Shown: positions 36,576-45,870 of the stretch, piece after piece | How the letters are laid out: each line of letters opens with the position of its first letter | Numbering within the stretch: position 1 is the stretch's first letter | From: Bacillus cytotoxicus | GTDB taxonomy: Bacteria; Bacillota; Bacilli; Bacillales; Bacillaceae_G | Direction of reading: 5' to 3' | Assembly: GCF_023715645.1 (NCBI RefSeq) | Contig: NZ_JAMBOP010000014.1 | Span: forward strand, 43,316 to 107,315 | Length of the DNA stretch: 64,000 nucleotides | Notes under the pieces: model-generated | Told to the model about the DNA's origin: nothing | The model's database searches: none | Seen by the model: the letters and a program-made list of their open reading frames with translations, nothing else | Translations under genes and position numbers: made by a program

Positions 36576-37743
36576 ATCTAGGCTTTTTCTTCCCATTGAA
36601 TGTCGGTTTCTTTTTCTTTTCTGCTTTCGGTTTCGATTCAACAAACGATCCTTTAAACATTTCTTGTTTCTTGAATTGAATACCTAACTTCTTCGCAAAT
36701 TGAAGTATCTTTTTCTCTTCTTGGGGTGTTACAAGTGAAACAACTGTACCCTCTTTCCCCATACGTCCTGTACGTCCTGAACGATGAATATATTGATCCA
36801 GCGTATCTGGCAATTCTAAATGAATAACATGTGTTAAGTCATCAATATCTAATCCTCGCGCTGCGATGTCTGTTGCTAATAAGATTTCTAGTTTGCCTTG
36901 ACGGAATGCTCGCATTGTTGCTTCACGTTCTTGTTTACTCGCTTCCGCATGAAGAGCCGCTGCTTTCATTTTACGGAATTTCAATTTCTCAGCAATCTCA
37001 TCTAAACGGAATGGATCATTTAAGAAAGCAACTGCTTTTACATTGCCAATATGCATAATTCTTCTCACGTAATCATTTTTTTCACGTCGTTCACAAACGA
37101 TATACGCATGTTCCACTAAACTCTTTGTTTCCGTACGTTTAATGCGAACTAATTCTGGTTCAACTGCAAAATCACGCGCTACTTCTTCTGCATCTTTTGT
37201 CATTGTTGCCGAGAAAAATACGACTTGACGATCACGCATTGTCGATTTAATGACATCGGACACAGCATCAATCATCTTTTGTTTTACAATTTGATCAAAC
37301 TCATCAAATACAATTGTTTTCACTTCATGCATTTTCAATTTTTTCATACGGATTAGTTCTAAAATACGTCCAGGCGACCCAACGATTACTCGCGGATGTT
37401 TCTTTAACTTCTCTACTTGACGCTTAATATCTGCACCGCCAATTAAAGATGCACCTGAAATTTCAGTACCTGCAGTAAACTTTTGCACTTCTTCATGAAT
37501 TTGCATCACAAGTTCACGCGTTGGTGCTAAAATGACCACTTGAGGTTGTTTTACTTCAGGGTTAATTTTATGTAAAAGTGGTAATAAATACGCTAATGTT
37601 TTACCTGTTCCTGTTGGAGATTCAGCAATAACATCTCGTCCTTCTAGAATTGTTGGAATAGCTTGCTTTTGAATTTCAGTAAACTCTTTAAAACCAGCCT
37701 TCTCCCAAGCTTGTTGCAAAAATGGTTGCATCTCTTTTATCAT
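36574..37743 (-). CDS. DEAD-box RNA helicase, YfmL-like
   Basis: 389 residues. Motifs in order: Q motif (FTEIQKQAIP), I SPTGTGKT, Ia PTRELV, Ib SPGRI, II DEFD, III SAT, V ATDIAARGLD, VI HRSGRTGR. Motif II reads DEFD instead of DEAD. The C-terminal 40 residues are lysine-rich (KPKAEKKKKPTFNGKKKPR), an RNA-binding tail. Size and tail fit the YfmL group, involved in 50S ribosome assembly and cold growth in B. subtilis. Confidence 0.88.
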   Translation of the reverse strand: MIKEMQPFLQQAWEKAGFKEFTEIQKQAIPTILEGRDVIAESPTGTGKTLAYLLPLLHKINPEVKQPQVVILAPTRELVMQIHEEVQKFTAGTEISGASLIGGADIKRQVEKLKKHPRVIVGSPGRILELIRMKKLKMHEVKTIVFDEFDQIVKQKMIDAVSDVIKSTMRDRQVVFFSATMTKDAEEVARDFAVEPELVRIKRTETKSLVEHAYIVCERREKNDYVRRIMHIGNVKAVAFLNDPFRLDEIAEKLKFRKMKAAALHAEASKQEREATMRAFRQGKLEILLATDIAARGLDIDDLTHVIHLELPDTLDQYIHRSGRTGRMGKEGTVVSLVTPQEEKKILQFAKKLGIQFKKQEMFKGSFVESKPKAEKKKKPTFNGKKKPR

Positions 37744-37762
37744 TTCTTTTTCTCCTTTTTCT

Positions 37763-38290
37763 CTATTTTTGAAGAAATTGTTGTATTATTCGCATCGTTT
37801 CTATCATATGAGAAATAACAGTTACTAAGTCATCAACATGATCTTCTGTAATTGCTTTTTGAAATAAGATACCTGTTTTATTATGATATGAAACCGCTCG
37901 CTTATTATATTCATATGAAATTTTTTGGGTAATCATTCGTTCTTTTCCCCATATGGATTGTAGCAACGCTTCGATTTCTTGGCAATCTTTTTCTGGATGC
38001 CCAATAGGAAATGCAAAGAACAGTTTCATTTCACAACCAGGAACAAAATTTGGTACCGCTAATATCTCACCTGATAAATTCTTTGCATCAACTGATAATA
38101 AAAACGTCGCTTCCACTAGTGGTTCTATATATTCCGTAAGCCGAAACGAAATGGTATATGTACGACTAAGTAATGCTAAATCCATTATATCTTTTCGATT
38201 CGTTACAATGATGTCAGCATGTAAATCAAGATCATATACAGCCCCTTCAACGACAACTTTTAAATTTTCAAAAGCAGTTGGATCAAACAT
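37763..38290 (-). CDS. Hypothetical protein
   Basis: 175 residues, soluble, beginning MFDPTAFENLKVVVEGAVYD. Mixed alpha/beta composition, with a helical C-terminus (DDLVTVISHMIETMRIIQQF). I do not recognise a family. ATG at 38290 follows GGAGG by 5 bases. It lies between fhs and the helicase gene on the same strand, 19 bases upstream of the helicase ATG, so it may be co-transcribed with it. Confidence 0.75.
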   Translation of the reverse strand: MFDPTAFENLKVVVEGAVYDLDLHADIIVTNRKDIMDLALLSRTYTISFRLTEYIEPLVEATFLLSVDAKNLSGEILAVPNFVPGCEMKLFFAFPIGHPEKDCQEIEALLQSIWGKERMITQKISYEYNKRAVSYHNKTGILFQKAITEDHVDDLVTVISHMIETMRIIQQFLQK

Positions 38291-38300
38291 ATATTCCTCC

Positions 38301-38332
38301 AAAAAACAAGCGCCTTTCCATCGAAAGGCGCC
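38301..38332 (-). terminator. Intrinsic terminator of fhs
   Basis: GCGCCTTTC / GAAAGGCGC with a 4-base loop, followed on the minus strand by TTGTTTTTT. Confidence 0.9.
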
Positions 38333-38380
38333 GTGTGATGTACGTATAGTTTACCGATAAAAGAGAAGAAATACAACCTT

Positions 38381-40069
38381 TTAGAATAAACCTACTGCTT
38401 TTCCATCTTCATTTACGTCCATCTGCAGAGCAGCTGGTTTTTTTGGAAGGCCTGGCATTGTTAACATTGTACCTGTTAATGCGACGATAAAACCTGCACC
38501 AATAGATGGTTTAAATTCTCGAATTGTCACTGTAAAGCCTGACGGACGTCCTAATTTTGTTGGATCATCAGAAAGAGAATACTGTGTTTTCGCCATACAA
38601 ATTGGTAAGTTACCCCAACCTTCTTCAGCAAATTGTGTTAATTGTTTACGAGCTTTTGGCGCAAATTCGATATCTTTTGCACCGTATACTTTTTGAGCAA
38701 TTGTTCGAATTTTCTCTTCTATTGAAAGCTCTAAATCATATAAAGGCGCGTATCTATTCTCACCTTTTTCAATTACTTTTAATACTTTCTCTGCAAGGTC
38801 GACACCACCTTGACCGCCTTTTTCCCATACTTCAGTTAAAGATACTTCGTAACCACGCTCATTGCACCACTCTTGTAAGTATGCAACTTCTTTATCAGTA
38901 TCTGTAATGAATTTGTTAATTGCAATAACAAATGGGACACCGAATGCTTGAATTGTTTCAACATGTTTTTGTAAGTTTTCCATGCCTTTTGCTAACGCAT
39001 CAACATTCTCTTCTTTTAATCCATCTTTCGCTACACCGCCATGCATTTTAAGGGCACGAATTGTTGCAACAATAACAACTGCTTCTGGTTTGATTCCTGC
39101 TGCACGTGCTTTAATGTCTAAAAATTTCTCAGCACCTAAATCTGCACCAAAACCAGATTCTGTAATCACATAATCACCTAATTTTGCTGCCATTGTCGTT
39201 GCGATTACACTGTTACAGCCGTGTGCAATGTTCGCAAATGGGCCACCATGAATGATTGCTGGTGTATTTTCTAACGTTTGGACTAAATTTGGCTTTAACG
39301 CATCTTTCAATAACAGTGTTAATGCACCTTCTACACCTAAATCTTTTACTGTTACAGGTTTATTATCCATGTTATAAGCTACAACAATGCGTGCTAAACG
39401 TACTTTTAAGTCTTGTACATCTGTCGCTAAACAAAATACAGCCATAATTTCAGATGCAACTGTAATATCAAATCCATCTTCACGCGGTACACCTTGTACT
39501 GGTCCGCCAAGTCCAATTACAACATTACGAAGCGCACGATCATTTAAATCTACACAACGTTTCCAAACGATTTTACGTGTATCGATGCGCAAATCATTTC
39601 CTTGTTGGATGTGATTGTCAATAAATGCTGCAAGTGCATTATTTGCAGTTGTAATTGCATGTATGTCACCTGTAAAGTGAAGATTAATATCTTCCATTGG
39701 TACAACTTGCGAGTAACCTCCGCCTGCTGCACCGCCTTTTAATCCCATAGTTGGTCCAAGAGATGGTTCACGAAGCGCAATCACTGCTTTTTTACCGATT
39801 TTATTAAACGCTTGTCCTAGCCCAACTGTTACTGTAGATTTTCCTTCCCCAGCTGGAGTAGGGTTTATTGCTGTGACTAGTACAACTTTTCCATCTTCTT
39901 TGCCTTGCAAACGTTTAAAGATATCAAGAGATAACTTCCCCTTATAATGACCGTACGGCTCTAATTCTTCTTCTAAAATGTTTAATTCTGTTGCAATCTC
40001 TTGAATTTTCTTCATTCTTGCTTTTTGCGCAATTTCAATGTCAGATTTTACTGTAGTTGTTGCTGGCAT
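38381..40069 (-). CDS. fhs: Formate--tetrahydrofolate ligase
   Basis: 562 residues. It makes 10-formyl-tetrahydrofolate from formate, THF and ATP in one-carbon metabolism. The P-loop is in [18 protein letters not shown], and the conserved [25 protein letters not shown] and [14 protein letters not shown] blocks are present. The C-terminus [19 protein letters not shown]-like stretch is typical. ATG at 40069 follows AAAGGGGG; the frame upstream to 40132 lacks a site. Single-gene unit with its own terminator. Confidence 0.96.
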   Translation of the reverse strand: MPATTTVKSDIEIAQKARMKKIQEIATELNILEEELEPYGHYKGKLSLDIFKRLQGKEDGKVVLVTAINPTPAGEGKSTVTVGLGQAFNKIGKKAVIALREPSLGPTMGLKGGAAGGGYSQVVPMEDINLHFTGDIHAITTANNALAAFIDNHIQQGNDLRIDTRKIVWKRCVDLNDRALRNVVIGLGGPVQGVPREDGFDITVASEIMAVFCLATDVQDLKVRLARIVVAYNMDNKPVTVKDLGVEGALTLLLKDALKPNLVQTLENTPAIIHGGPFANIAHGCNSVIATTMAAKLGDYVITESGFGADLGAEKFLDIKARAAGIKPEAVVIVATIRALKMHGGVAKDGLKEENVDALAKGMENLQKHVETIQAFGVPFVIAINKFITDTDKEVAYLQEWCNERGYEVSLTEVWEKGGQGGVDLAEKVLKVIEKGENRYAPLYDLELSIEEKIRTIAQKVYGAKDIEFAPKARKQLTQFAEEGWGNLPICMAKTQYSLSDDPTKLGRPSGFTVTIREFKPSIGAGFIVALTGTMLTMPGLPKKPAALQMDVNEDGKAVGLF

Positions 40070-40199
40070 ATTCCCTAATCCCCCTTTAATTGTATCTAAA
40101 AATATTTTATCAGTTTTTTGTATTTCCTGCACTTATAATCCAACTTAAAAATGAAACTTCAGTGAATGAGAATTCACTCTCTCGTAGCAGTAAGAAAAC

Positions 40200-40880
40200 T
40201 TACTTCTTTTGAAACATAAATACCCACATAAATGTTAAAGCTTGCTGCAATTCAAGTGGAAGTTGTCCAATCATCTGTTCATTTACTCCTCTTTTATATA
40301 CTCCCATTCCATCTATCAAATTTAACCCTTGCTCCTTTGCAAGTTTTTGAAACTCCCATGGCATCATTGTGTTACAAATGACATCTTTTCCGTATAAACG
40401 TGAATAGCTATTCTCACGTGGTTTTGCAGTTGGTCCTAAAATAGCAATGCAGGCATAACCTTCTTTTCCTAACACTCGCTTTATTTCTTGCAACGCTTGA
40501 AGAGGGGCTTCAGTCCATTCTAATGAATTTACCGCTATAACAGATGCAAACTCCTCATCTTGAAACGGCAATGAAGTGAGATCACCCACTATAAACGATA
40601 AATTTGCATGTTCGCCTCGCCTTTTCCCTTTTTCAATCATTTGCTCTGATAAGTCAACACCACAAGCATTGTAACCAGCTGTACTTAGTTTGTATGTACC
40701 ATATCCATCCCCGCACCCTACATCAAGAACGGTTTCTCCGCTTCGTATGTATTTTTGGAAAAACGGAATAATCGTACTACGGCTTCCATTATCCCACATT
40801 TCTTGACTATTTTGATTCCAAAAATCCGCATTATCATCCCACTTTTGCTGCGCTGCTTCGTGCCAATTAAACTTCGTCAC
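40200..40880 (-). CDS. Class I SAM-dependent methyltransferase
   Basis: 226 residues. Motif I is VLDVGCGDGYGTYKL, with the acidic residue after beta 2 in CGVDLSEQMIEKG, motif II in FIVGDLTSLPF, and NSLEWTEAPLQAL after it. These fit the UbiE/Coq5-like small-molecule methyltransferases (PF08241). Substrate unknown. The start is GTG at 40880, with GGGAGATGA upstream. Confidence 0.85.
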   Translation of the reverse strand: MTKFNWHEAAQQKWDDNADFWNQNSQEMWDNGSRSTIIPFFQKYIRSGETVLDVGCGDGYGTYKLSTAGYNACGVDLSEQMIEKGKRRGEHANLSFIVGDLTSLPFQDEEFASVIAVNSLEWTEAPLQALQEIKRVLGKEGYACIAILGPTAKPRENSYSRLYGKDVICNTMMPWEFQKLAKEQGLNLIDGMGVYKRGVNEQMIGQLPLELQQALTFMWVFMFQKK

Positions 40881-41090
40881 TCATCTCCCGCCTTTCCATT
40901 TTACATCTACGTAAAAGTCATTCTACATCATTTTACATTTTTCCTGTTTATCCTTATGAAGTGATGGATAATATAGCAACAGATTGTTATTTCTCCATTT
41001 TTTTCTTCGTTTGTATATAAATAATAAGCATGTTTTCTTATTTAATAAAAAATACTAAGCATACCCTAATTCGAAAGAGAGGGACATTCC

Positions 41091-41429
41091 TTGCAAAAAA
41101 AACGAACACATCATCTGAAAAATGGAGAAAAACAGGAAGAATATGCAGTCGAAATTACCCCGCAACACCTTCCGATTAGACGTCGTCGTAAAGAAATTCA
41201 CAAAGAAGCAGAACGGACAGACATCGGTGTAATTGTTGGATACGTTGCATTATTTCTCTCTTTGTTCTCAATTGCTTTCTATCCCATTACACTTGGATCC
41301 CTTTCCATTTTAATTGGACTTCTTGCTGTTCATTACGAAGCAAAAACACTCGGATATACAGCTATAGGATTTGGGGGATTTTCTTTACTTTTTAGTTTAT
41401 TTTATCCGTTCTTCTTATCAGGATTGTGA
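41091..41429 (+). CDS. Small membrane protein with basic N-terminus
   Basis: 112 residues. A basic soluble N-terminus (RRRRKEIHKEAERTD) precedes hydrophobic segments at about residues 45-62 (VIVGYVALFLSLFSIAFY) and 65-110. No known domain seen. TTG start at 41091 with AAAGAGAGGG upstream. It resembles small DUF4190-like membrane proteins, but I am not sure. Confidence 0.65.
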   Translation: MQKKRTHHLKNGEKQEEYAVEITPQHLPIRRRRKEIHKEAERTDIGVIVGYVALFLSLFSIAFYPITLGSLSILIGLLAVHYEAKTLGYTAIGFGGFSLLFSLFYPFFLSGL

Positions 41430-41433
41430 ATAA

Positions 41434-41478
41434 CCTCTTCTTCAATCGACCTTATGGTCTGATTGAAGAAGAGGCTTC
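41434..41478 (+). terminator. Intrinsic terminator
   Basis: CCTCTTCTTCAATC / GATTGAAGAAGAGG with inner pairing GACC/GGTC follows the small membrane protein gene. Confidence 0.85.
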
Positions 41479-41586
41479 CTGTTTCATAGACCGTTGCATA
41501 GCGGGGGGGCACACTGCGTCTTACACAGTCTCTACAGGCGTAGATTATACTGTTCGGACATAACCTTGCCCTACAGTTTATAGACT

Positions 41587-41907
41587 CTATTTTGTGGCAA
41601 GCAATTCTTCTAATCCTTTTTGTAAGATGTTCCTGCTCGCATTATAGTCTCTATCCAATATCGTTCCGCACTTTGTACAAATATGGGTACGAATAGAGAG
41701 AGACTTCTTCACACGATTCCCACAAACAGAACAGTCTTGTGAAGTATACTTTGGTTCTACTTTAATCAGTATACCGCCATGATTTTCACATTTGTAAGCA
41801 AGCATGTTTCGAAACATCCCCCACCCAGCATCAGAAATAGACTTCGATAATTTTCTATTTCTAACCATGTTACGAATGTTCAGATTTTCTACAATGATAA
41901 CGGAATA
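41587..41907 (-). pseudogene. TnpB (IS200/IS605 family) C-terminal fragment
   Basis: The minus-strand frame gives YSVIIVENLNIRNMVRNR (RuvC-II region with catalytic Glu), then a zinc ribbon (CSVCG...CTKCG) and DRDYNASRNI (RuvC-III Asp). About 107 codons remain of about 370; the RuvC-I half is absent. The frame extends upstream to 41934 only through foreign sequence (MKWGHGVKE) that belongs to the adjoining intron-like segment. The sequence downstream to about 41490 is structured and may hold the old right end. Confidence 0.85.
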
Positions 41908-42157
41908 CTCTTTCACTCCATGTCCCCACTTCATTTACTCTGCATCCCCTTTGGCAGTAAGAACTTTGTCTTGTTAGGTAGACTCATTCAATGATACCTA
42001 GCCTTGTATGAAGTTTGTGTTCCTTGGGGCGGAGTTTTGCCGCCGACTCCCTTCAGATTCCACGTCACCGCGGACACCCTTGTCTTAAGCTAACCCCTAC
42101 TACTGCCTTCGAGATTCGGGACTTTCACCCTAGAGAGCGCATCCATGCCGGGCACAC
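41908..42157 (-). mobile_element. 5' fragment of a group II intron, fused to the TnpB fragment
   Basis: On the minus strand the segment starts GTGTGCCCGGCATGG at 42157, a typical GUGYG intron 5' end, and continues with GGTGAAAGTCCCGA, CAGTAGTAGGGGTTAGC, GTCCGCGGTGACGTGGAATC, GGCGGCAAAACTCCG and CCAAGGAACAC, the hallmark order of bacterial group II intron domain I. It begins 6 bases past the right-hand arm of a transcription terminator, the insertion preference of group IIC introns. No reverse transcriptase or domain V/VI is present; the TnpB fragment begins where the intron stops. The exact junction, around 41908-41940, is uncertain. Confidence 0.8.
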
Positions 42158-42162
42158 CTAAG

Positions 42163-42191
42163 AAAAAGGAGTGCATCTCTCACTCCTTTTT
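42163..42191 (-). terminator. Intrinsic terminator used as the intron insertion site
   Basis: AAAAAGGAGTG / CACTCCTTTTT with a 7-base loop lies about 95 bases downstream of the small zinc-ribbon gene. On the minus strand its T run is followed directly by the group II intron 5' end. Confidence 0.85.
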
Positions 42192-42286
42192 TCACATACA
42201 ACTAAACTCTTTCTAATTCACCCTAAACCTGGAAGTTTGTTCATTTCAAAATGAATTCGTATACTTTCTCTTTTGTAAGATGCTTA

Positions 42287-42496
42287 TTAACGAAATAACA
42301 TCACATATCCGCAGCTACTACAATGATAGGCAGTAATTTCTTGAAACACTGGGTAGTTCTCTTCCTCCCTCTGCTCAATAAATACTTTTTCAAAGCGATA
42401 CATATTCGGCGCATATGCCCAGTCTTGCTTTGTACGAGCATATAAGGTAGACGAAAAGAAATCTTCTCCCCCGCAAACTATGCAAACCTTATTCAA
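42287..42496 (-). CDS. Small zinc-ribbon protein
   Basis: 69 residues with CIVCGG at the N-terminus and CSSCGY near the C-terminus, two CxxC knuckles that should bind one zinc. Between them lies an aromatic, acidic stretch (YRFEKVFIEQREEENYP). The start is TTG at 42496, with GGGAGGGAG upstream. No known function; size and motif suggest a nucleic-acid- or protein-binding ribbon. Confidence 0.72.
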   Translation of the reverse strand: MNKVCIVCGGEDFFSSTLYARTKQDWAYAPNMYRFEKVFIEQREEENYPVFQEITAYHCSSCGYVMLFR

Positions 42497-42567
42497 TATT
42501 ACTCCCTCCCTAAGCTTGTCTTATCCTAACTATATGAAAGAGAGTACAAAAAAAGGACCTTCTACAA

Positions 42568-42888
42568 TTAGAAAGTCTTTTCAGAGGAAAAGAGAAACAT
42601 ACCCAATATTCCAACGGCGCTATACGTCTTCTTTTTCTCTGTTTCTGTTTGAAACGTCTGCTCTATTTTAATAAAAAACACACCGTTTCGAACATCCTTA
42701 CTAACAAACTCCATTTTCTCTTCTTTTTGATCTTTTTTCTGCGTACAACTAAAATCCACTTCATTACACACGATTGAATATTTGTCTTCTAAATGCTTTT
42801 GGAAATCCGCTTCTTTCGGACATGTTAATAGCAAGATTGCGACAAATATGATACTACCAATACCTACTAAAATAAAATTCTTCTTCAT
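42568..42888 (-). CDS. Hypothetical membrane-anchored small protein
   Basis: 106 residues beginning MKKNFILVGIGSIIFVAILL, a single N-terminal membrane anchor or uncleaved signal. The rest is polar, with two cysteines (IVCNEVDFSCTQKK) that could form a disulfide outside the cell. AAAGGAG precedes the ATG at 42888 by 7 bases. No family recognised. Confidence 0.7.
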   Translation of the reverse strand: MKKNFILVGIGSIIFVAILLLTCPKEADFQKHLEDKYSIVCNEVDFSCTQKKDQKEEKMEFVSKDVRNGVFFIKIEQTFQTETEKKKTYSAVGILGMFLFSSEKTF

Positions 42889-42936
42889 TTTGTCTCCTTT
42901 CAAAAAAGAAAACTTGACTCATATCGTCAAGTTCTC

Positions 42937-43683
42937 TTAATCCATTATCCACTGCCACTCCAGTTCTTTCTTATCAAAGATAAGCCACCCTGTTTTAGAA
43001 GCTTCACTTTTCAAGTCTTCTAAACCATCTAAAACTTCATTTGTGCTTTCATACGAACCGATGACATAAACAGGAATCTCTAAACCGCGTCTTGATTCTA
43101 CTTTTCCTGCTAAGTCTAAGTATAAGCCATCTTCCATAAATGGCAGAAGTTCAAGAATAACCTCTTTTGAAATTGCTGGATAAATTTTCGATTTTTGAAA
43201 AAATGCGAATCGTTTTCTTCCAAATGAGCCAAGTTTATAAGGAATTACCTTACTAAGCATGCCGACAAAGTCCTGCATTCTTCGATAGTATACTTTATTA
43301 TACCATCCATCATCGTAAGAAAGATAAACAAATCTATTTTTCAAAAGCGGGAAAAACGCCTTCCCAAGTGGCTCTTTTTTGTGCGCCAAATAAAGCAATT
43401 CTGCAATTTCTTTTGGCCCCAATTCATCCAAGTCAGTTACATCATCAAAATCAACCCAGCAAAATTCCTCAAATTCCTCGACATCAGCTGAAATTAATTT
43501 ATGCATATTCTCTTCTTCTGCATATTCGAATAAAGTATGATAATGAAAATCCGTCCATTCGAAACCATGCTTTAAAAGCAGCATTTGATGAAGCGGTGAA
43601 GGAATATTACTTGCAAACTCCTCAAACGTAATTCCAGATGTGATAAAACAATGATTGCGACGATTACCATTAATATAAATCAT
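42937..43683 (-). CDS. Hypothetical protein
   Basis: About 248 residues from the ATG at 43683 (MIYINGNRRNHCFITSG). It is soluble and rich in aromatic and acidic residues (FEEFCWVDFDDVTDLDELGP). No known motif. The start is uncertain: GGAGG lies 17 bases upstream, too far for ideal spacing, and the frame stays open to 43767 (LGALSGGSDQIKN upstream). Confidence 0.65.
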   Translation of the reverse strand: MIYINGNRRNHCFITSGITFEEFASNIPSPLHQMLLLKHGFEWTDFHYHTLFEYAEEENMHKLISADVEEFEEFCWVDFDDVTDLDELGPKEIAELLYLAHKKEPLGKAFFPLLKNRFVYLSYDDGWYNKVYYRRMQDFVGMLSKVIPYKLGSFGRKRFAFFQKSKIYPAISKEVILELLPFMEDGLYLDLAGKVESRRGLEIPVYVIGSYESTNEVLDGLEDLKSEASKTGWLIFDKKELEWQWIMD

Positions 43684-43845
43684 ATTCTTGATTTGGTCAG
43701 ATCCTCCAGACAAAGCACCTAGCCACCTTCGTTTTATATGTTTCAATACTATAGGATATTTTATCACGAAAATTTTTAGAAATATAGAAAAAACTACAAA
43801 AACTATTTACATTTTCATGTGTTTTATTACATCTCTATTACAAGA

Positions 43846-43875
43846 AAAAATGCCTGTTTATAAACAGGCATTTTT
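43846..43875 (-). terminator. Intrinsic terminator of ytfJ
   Basis: AAAAATGCCTGTTTA and its exact complement meet without a spacer, so the loop is formed from the central TTTATAAA. It touches the stop codon of ytfJ. Confidence 0.9.
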
Positions 43876-44300
43876 CATACGATTTCATCTGGATTTTGAG
43901 GATAATGTGAATGATCTTGTTTTTTATTACCTTGAAACATCGACTGGATTTTATCAATGGTTTGCGGTGCAAGTTCAATTACTTTCTCCGCCAAATGCGT
44001 TGCATTTTGCAAATGAAGAATATTTACACCATCCTTATTTACTACAAGAAAAGCCACCGGCGTGATGGAAACCCCACCAGCACTTCCTCCACCAAATGCA
44101 GGAGGACCTTGGACCTTTTGTACATGATTTGTGGAAAAATCTGACCCACCTGCGCCAAAACCAAACGCTACCTTTGAAACAGTTAATACAACGCCACCAT
44201 CAGCTGTTTGAACAGGCTCACCGACAATTGTATTTACATCGACCATTTCTTTCAAATTTTCCATAGCTGCTTTCATCAGCCCTTGAATTGGATGATCCAT
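43875..44300 (-). CDS. ytfJ: Sporulation protein YtfJ (GerW family)
   Basis: 141 residues. The family core with VGEPVQTADGGVVLTVSKVAFGFG and a glycine-rich loop (AFGGGSAGGVSITPVAFLVV) is complete. GerW/YtfJ is expressed in the forespore and is needed for germination in some nutrient conditions. AAGGAGG lies 8 bases before the ATG at 44300. It fits a spore-former. Confidence 0.92.
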   Translation of the reverse strand: MDHPIQGLMKAAMENLKEMVDVNTIVGEPVQTADGGVVLTVSKVAFGFGAGGSDFSTNHVQKVQGPPAFGGGSAGGVSITPVAFLVVNKDGVNILHLQNATHLAEKVIELAPQTIDKIQSMFQGNKKQDHSHYPQNPDEIV

Positions 44301-44432
44301 CGTTCATAACCTCCTTTTTCATATCCTTCCTAGTTTTTCCTAAACATTGTGAACTAAACATAATTTTTTTGTTGATTTTCAAAACAATACGTACTAATAT
44401 TTAGAAAATACAAAAAAGAAGGGGGCCGAAAC

Positions 44433-45218
44433 ATGATTCGCAAACTAACAGAACTAGATCATGAACAAGTAATTTCTTTCTTGAAGAAAGAAGCTGCATA
44501 TAACTTATTCATAATCGGTGATATTGAGGCATTTGGATATGATCAAGATTTTCAAGAAATATGGGGACAATTTACGATAGATAATCAATTACACGCTGTC
44601 TTATTACGTTTCCATGATTCCTTTATCGCTTATGCTAGGGGTTCATTCCAGCCTGAGGCTTTCATTCGTCAATTTATTAACTATGATCATATTAAACTCT
44701 CAGGAAAATCAGAGGTTGTGAAACAGTTTGAAAATATCACGAACTTAAAGCTTGGTAAAAAACAGCAGACATACTTTTGTGAATGTACGACTAAGAAGCA
44801 ATTAAGCAATGAGCCAATCAAAGAGGACATCAAAGTAGCAACTACCTTGGACGTAGATCGTATTATGCATTTACGAAAGCAAATTACTGAATTCTCGTTA
44901 GCAGACAATAGCGGGAAACTTCTTCGCCAAGCAATTGAAACAAACACAGGTCGGACATATTACATAGAGAAAAACGGAGAAATCACCGCATGTGCATCCA
45001 CATCTGCTGAAAACTCGTTATCTGCTATGGTTGTTGGCGTATGTACGCATCGAAATCACCGCGGCAAAGGATATGCTTCGCAAATTGTAAGTAAAATGAT
45101 TCAAGATTTTCTCGCCGAAGGAAGAACGCTTTGTTTATTTTACAACAACCCTGCTGCTGGACGAATTTATAAACGTTTAGGTTTTGAGGATATTGGAATT
45201 TGGACGATGTATCGCTAA
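44433..45218 (+). CDS. GNAT-family N-acetyltransferase
   Basis: 261 residues. An N-terminal domain of about 130 residues precedes a C-terminal acetyltransferase domain with VGVCTHRNHRGKGYASQIVS, the acetyl-CoA-binding motif, and FYNNPAAGRIYKRLGFED. This two-domain form is often annotated as acetyltransferase of unknown target. ATG at 44433 has AAGGGGG upstream. It is alone, between ytfJ (divergent) and a convergent monooxygenase gene. Confidence 0.85.
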   Translation: MIRKLTELDHEQVISFLKKEAAYNLFIIGDIEAFGYDQDFQEIWGQFTIDNQLHAVLLRFHDSFIAYARGSFQPEAFIRQFINYDHIKLSGKSEVVKQFENITNLKLGKKQQTYFCECTTKKQLSNEPIKEDIKVATTLDVDRIMHLRKQITEFSLADNSGKLLRQAIETNTGRTYYIEKNGEITACASTSAENSLSAMVVGVCTHRNHRGKGYASQIVSKMIQDFLAEGRTLCLFYNNPAAGRIYKRLGFEDIGIWTMYR

Positions 45219-45222
45219 AACG

Positions 45223-45275
45223 AAGCTGCCATCAGCATAGGATATCTGCGTTCCCCACTGATGGCAGTTTCATTA
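45223..45275 (+). terminator. Intrinsic terminator between convergent genes
   Basis: CTGCCATCAG / CTGATGGCAG stem with a long loop and TTTCATTATATT tail. Confidence 0.75.
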
Positions 45276-45283
45276 TATTCATG

Positions 45284-45586
45284 TTAAATCCTATCTAAAT
45301 CTACATTCTGAAAATGCTCAACAATTGGAAACGGCTCATAATAGTGATGTAACCTCTTCTTCCATTCTTCATACTCATTCGATTTTCGAAATCCTTCCGT
45401 ATGATCTTCTAACGTTTCCCAATTGACTAATAAAAGATATTTCCCTTGCGTTTCTATACATTTATGAAGTGTATGACCGCAGTAACCTTTCATAGAGGAA
45501 ATAATACTAGAAGCCTCTTGAAAGGCATTTTCAAATTCACTTTCTATTCCAAGCTTCACTTGGAGCATTGCTGCTTCTAATATCAC
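45284..45586 (-). CDS. Antibiotic biosynthesis monooxygenase (ABM) domain protein
   Basis: About 100 residues, ferredoxin-like ABM fold (MILEAAMLQVKLG..., LLLVNWETLEDHTEGFRKS). It resembles small putative oxygenases or heme-degrading-like proteins; the actual reaction is unknown. The start is likely GTG at 45586, which gives the typical MILEAAML beginning; GTG at 45589 is equally well spaced from TAGGAG, and ATG at 45595 abuts that site. Confidence 0.8.
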   Translation of the reverse strand: MILEAAMLQVKLGIESEFENAFQEASSIISSMKGYCGHTLHKCIETQGKYLLLVNWETLEDHTEGFRKSNEYEEWKKRLHHYYEPFPIVEHFQNVDLDRI

Positions 45587-45698
45587 CACTATCATCTCCT
45601 AACTTTTTATTACACGTCGAAATTTGCAAATTCCATTCTTCTTGTAATAAACCCATTATCACTATATTGTAATACTTTCTATATTACGTATATCCTTC

Positions 45699-45788
45699 TT
45701 AAATGTAATCTTTTATCCCCTGTTCAAATGCTTTTTTATCGTTATTCCTTAACCCAAATAATGCTTCTTGCAAAGCAAACGTACTTCT
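45699..45788 (-). pseudogene. C-terminal remnant of an aminoglycoside phosphotransferase-like gene
   Basis: Minus-strand reading gives RSTFALQEALFGLRNND, then AFEQGIKDYI and a stop. This is the usual C-terminal pattern of APH-family kinases (ALQEALYGIKNGD). It begins exactly where the TnpB element ends. The N-terminal part of the same kind of gene lies on the other side of the element (47172-47357). Confidence 0.75.
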
Positions 45789-45870
45789 TTGAACTACCCG
45801 CCACTTAACGTCCTTGCGGACTGTTTGAAGTGGGGGATTCCTACGAACACCAAAGTATCCTTTGGTTATC
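45789..45870 (-). ncRNA. Candidate omega RNA (guide RNA) region at the element right end
   Basis: In TnpB systems the right end downstream of and overlapping tnpB is transcribed as the omega RNA scaffold, and the flanking DNA supplies the guide. The hairpin with GTGG/CCAC arms ending GGGTAGTTCAA is present here; the guide would begin AGAAGTACGTTTGC in the host flank. Inference from family knowledge; expression is unknown. Confidence 0.5.

Noticed and set aside
45226-45275. Hairpin after the 44433 GNAT gene as an attachment site
   Set aside because: No integrase, no tRNA and no direct repeat; position between convergent genes fits a terminator.
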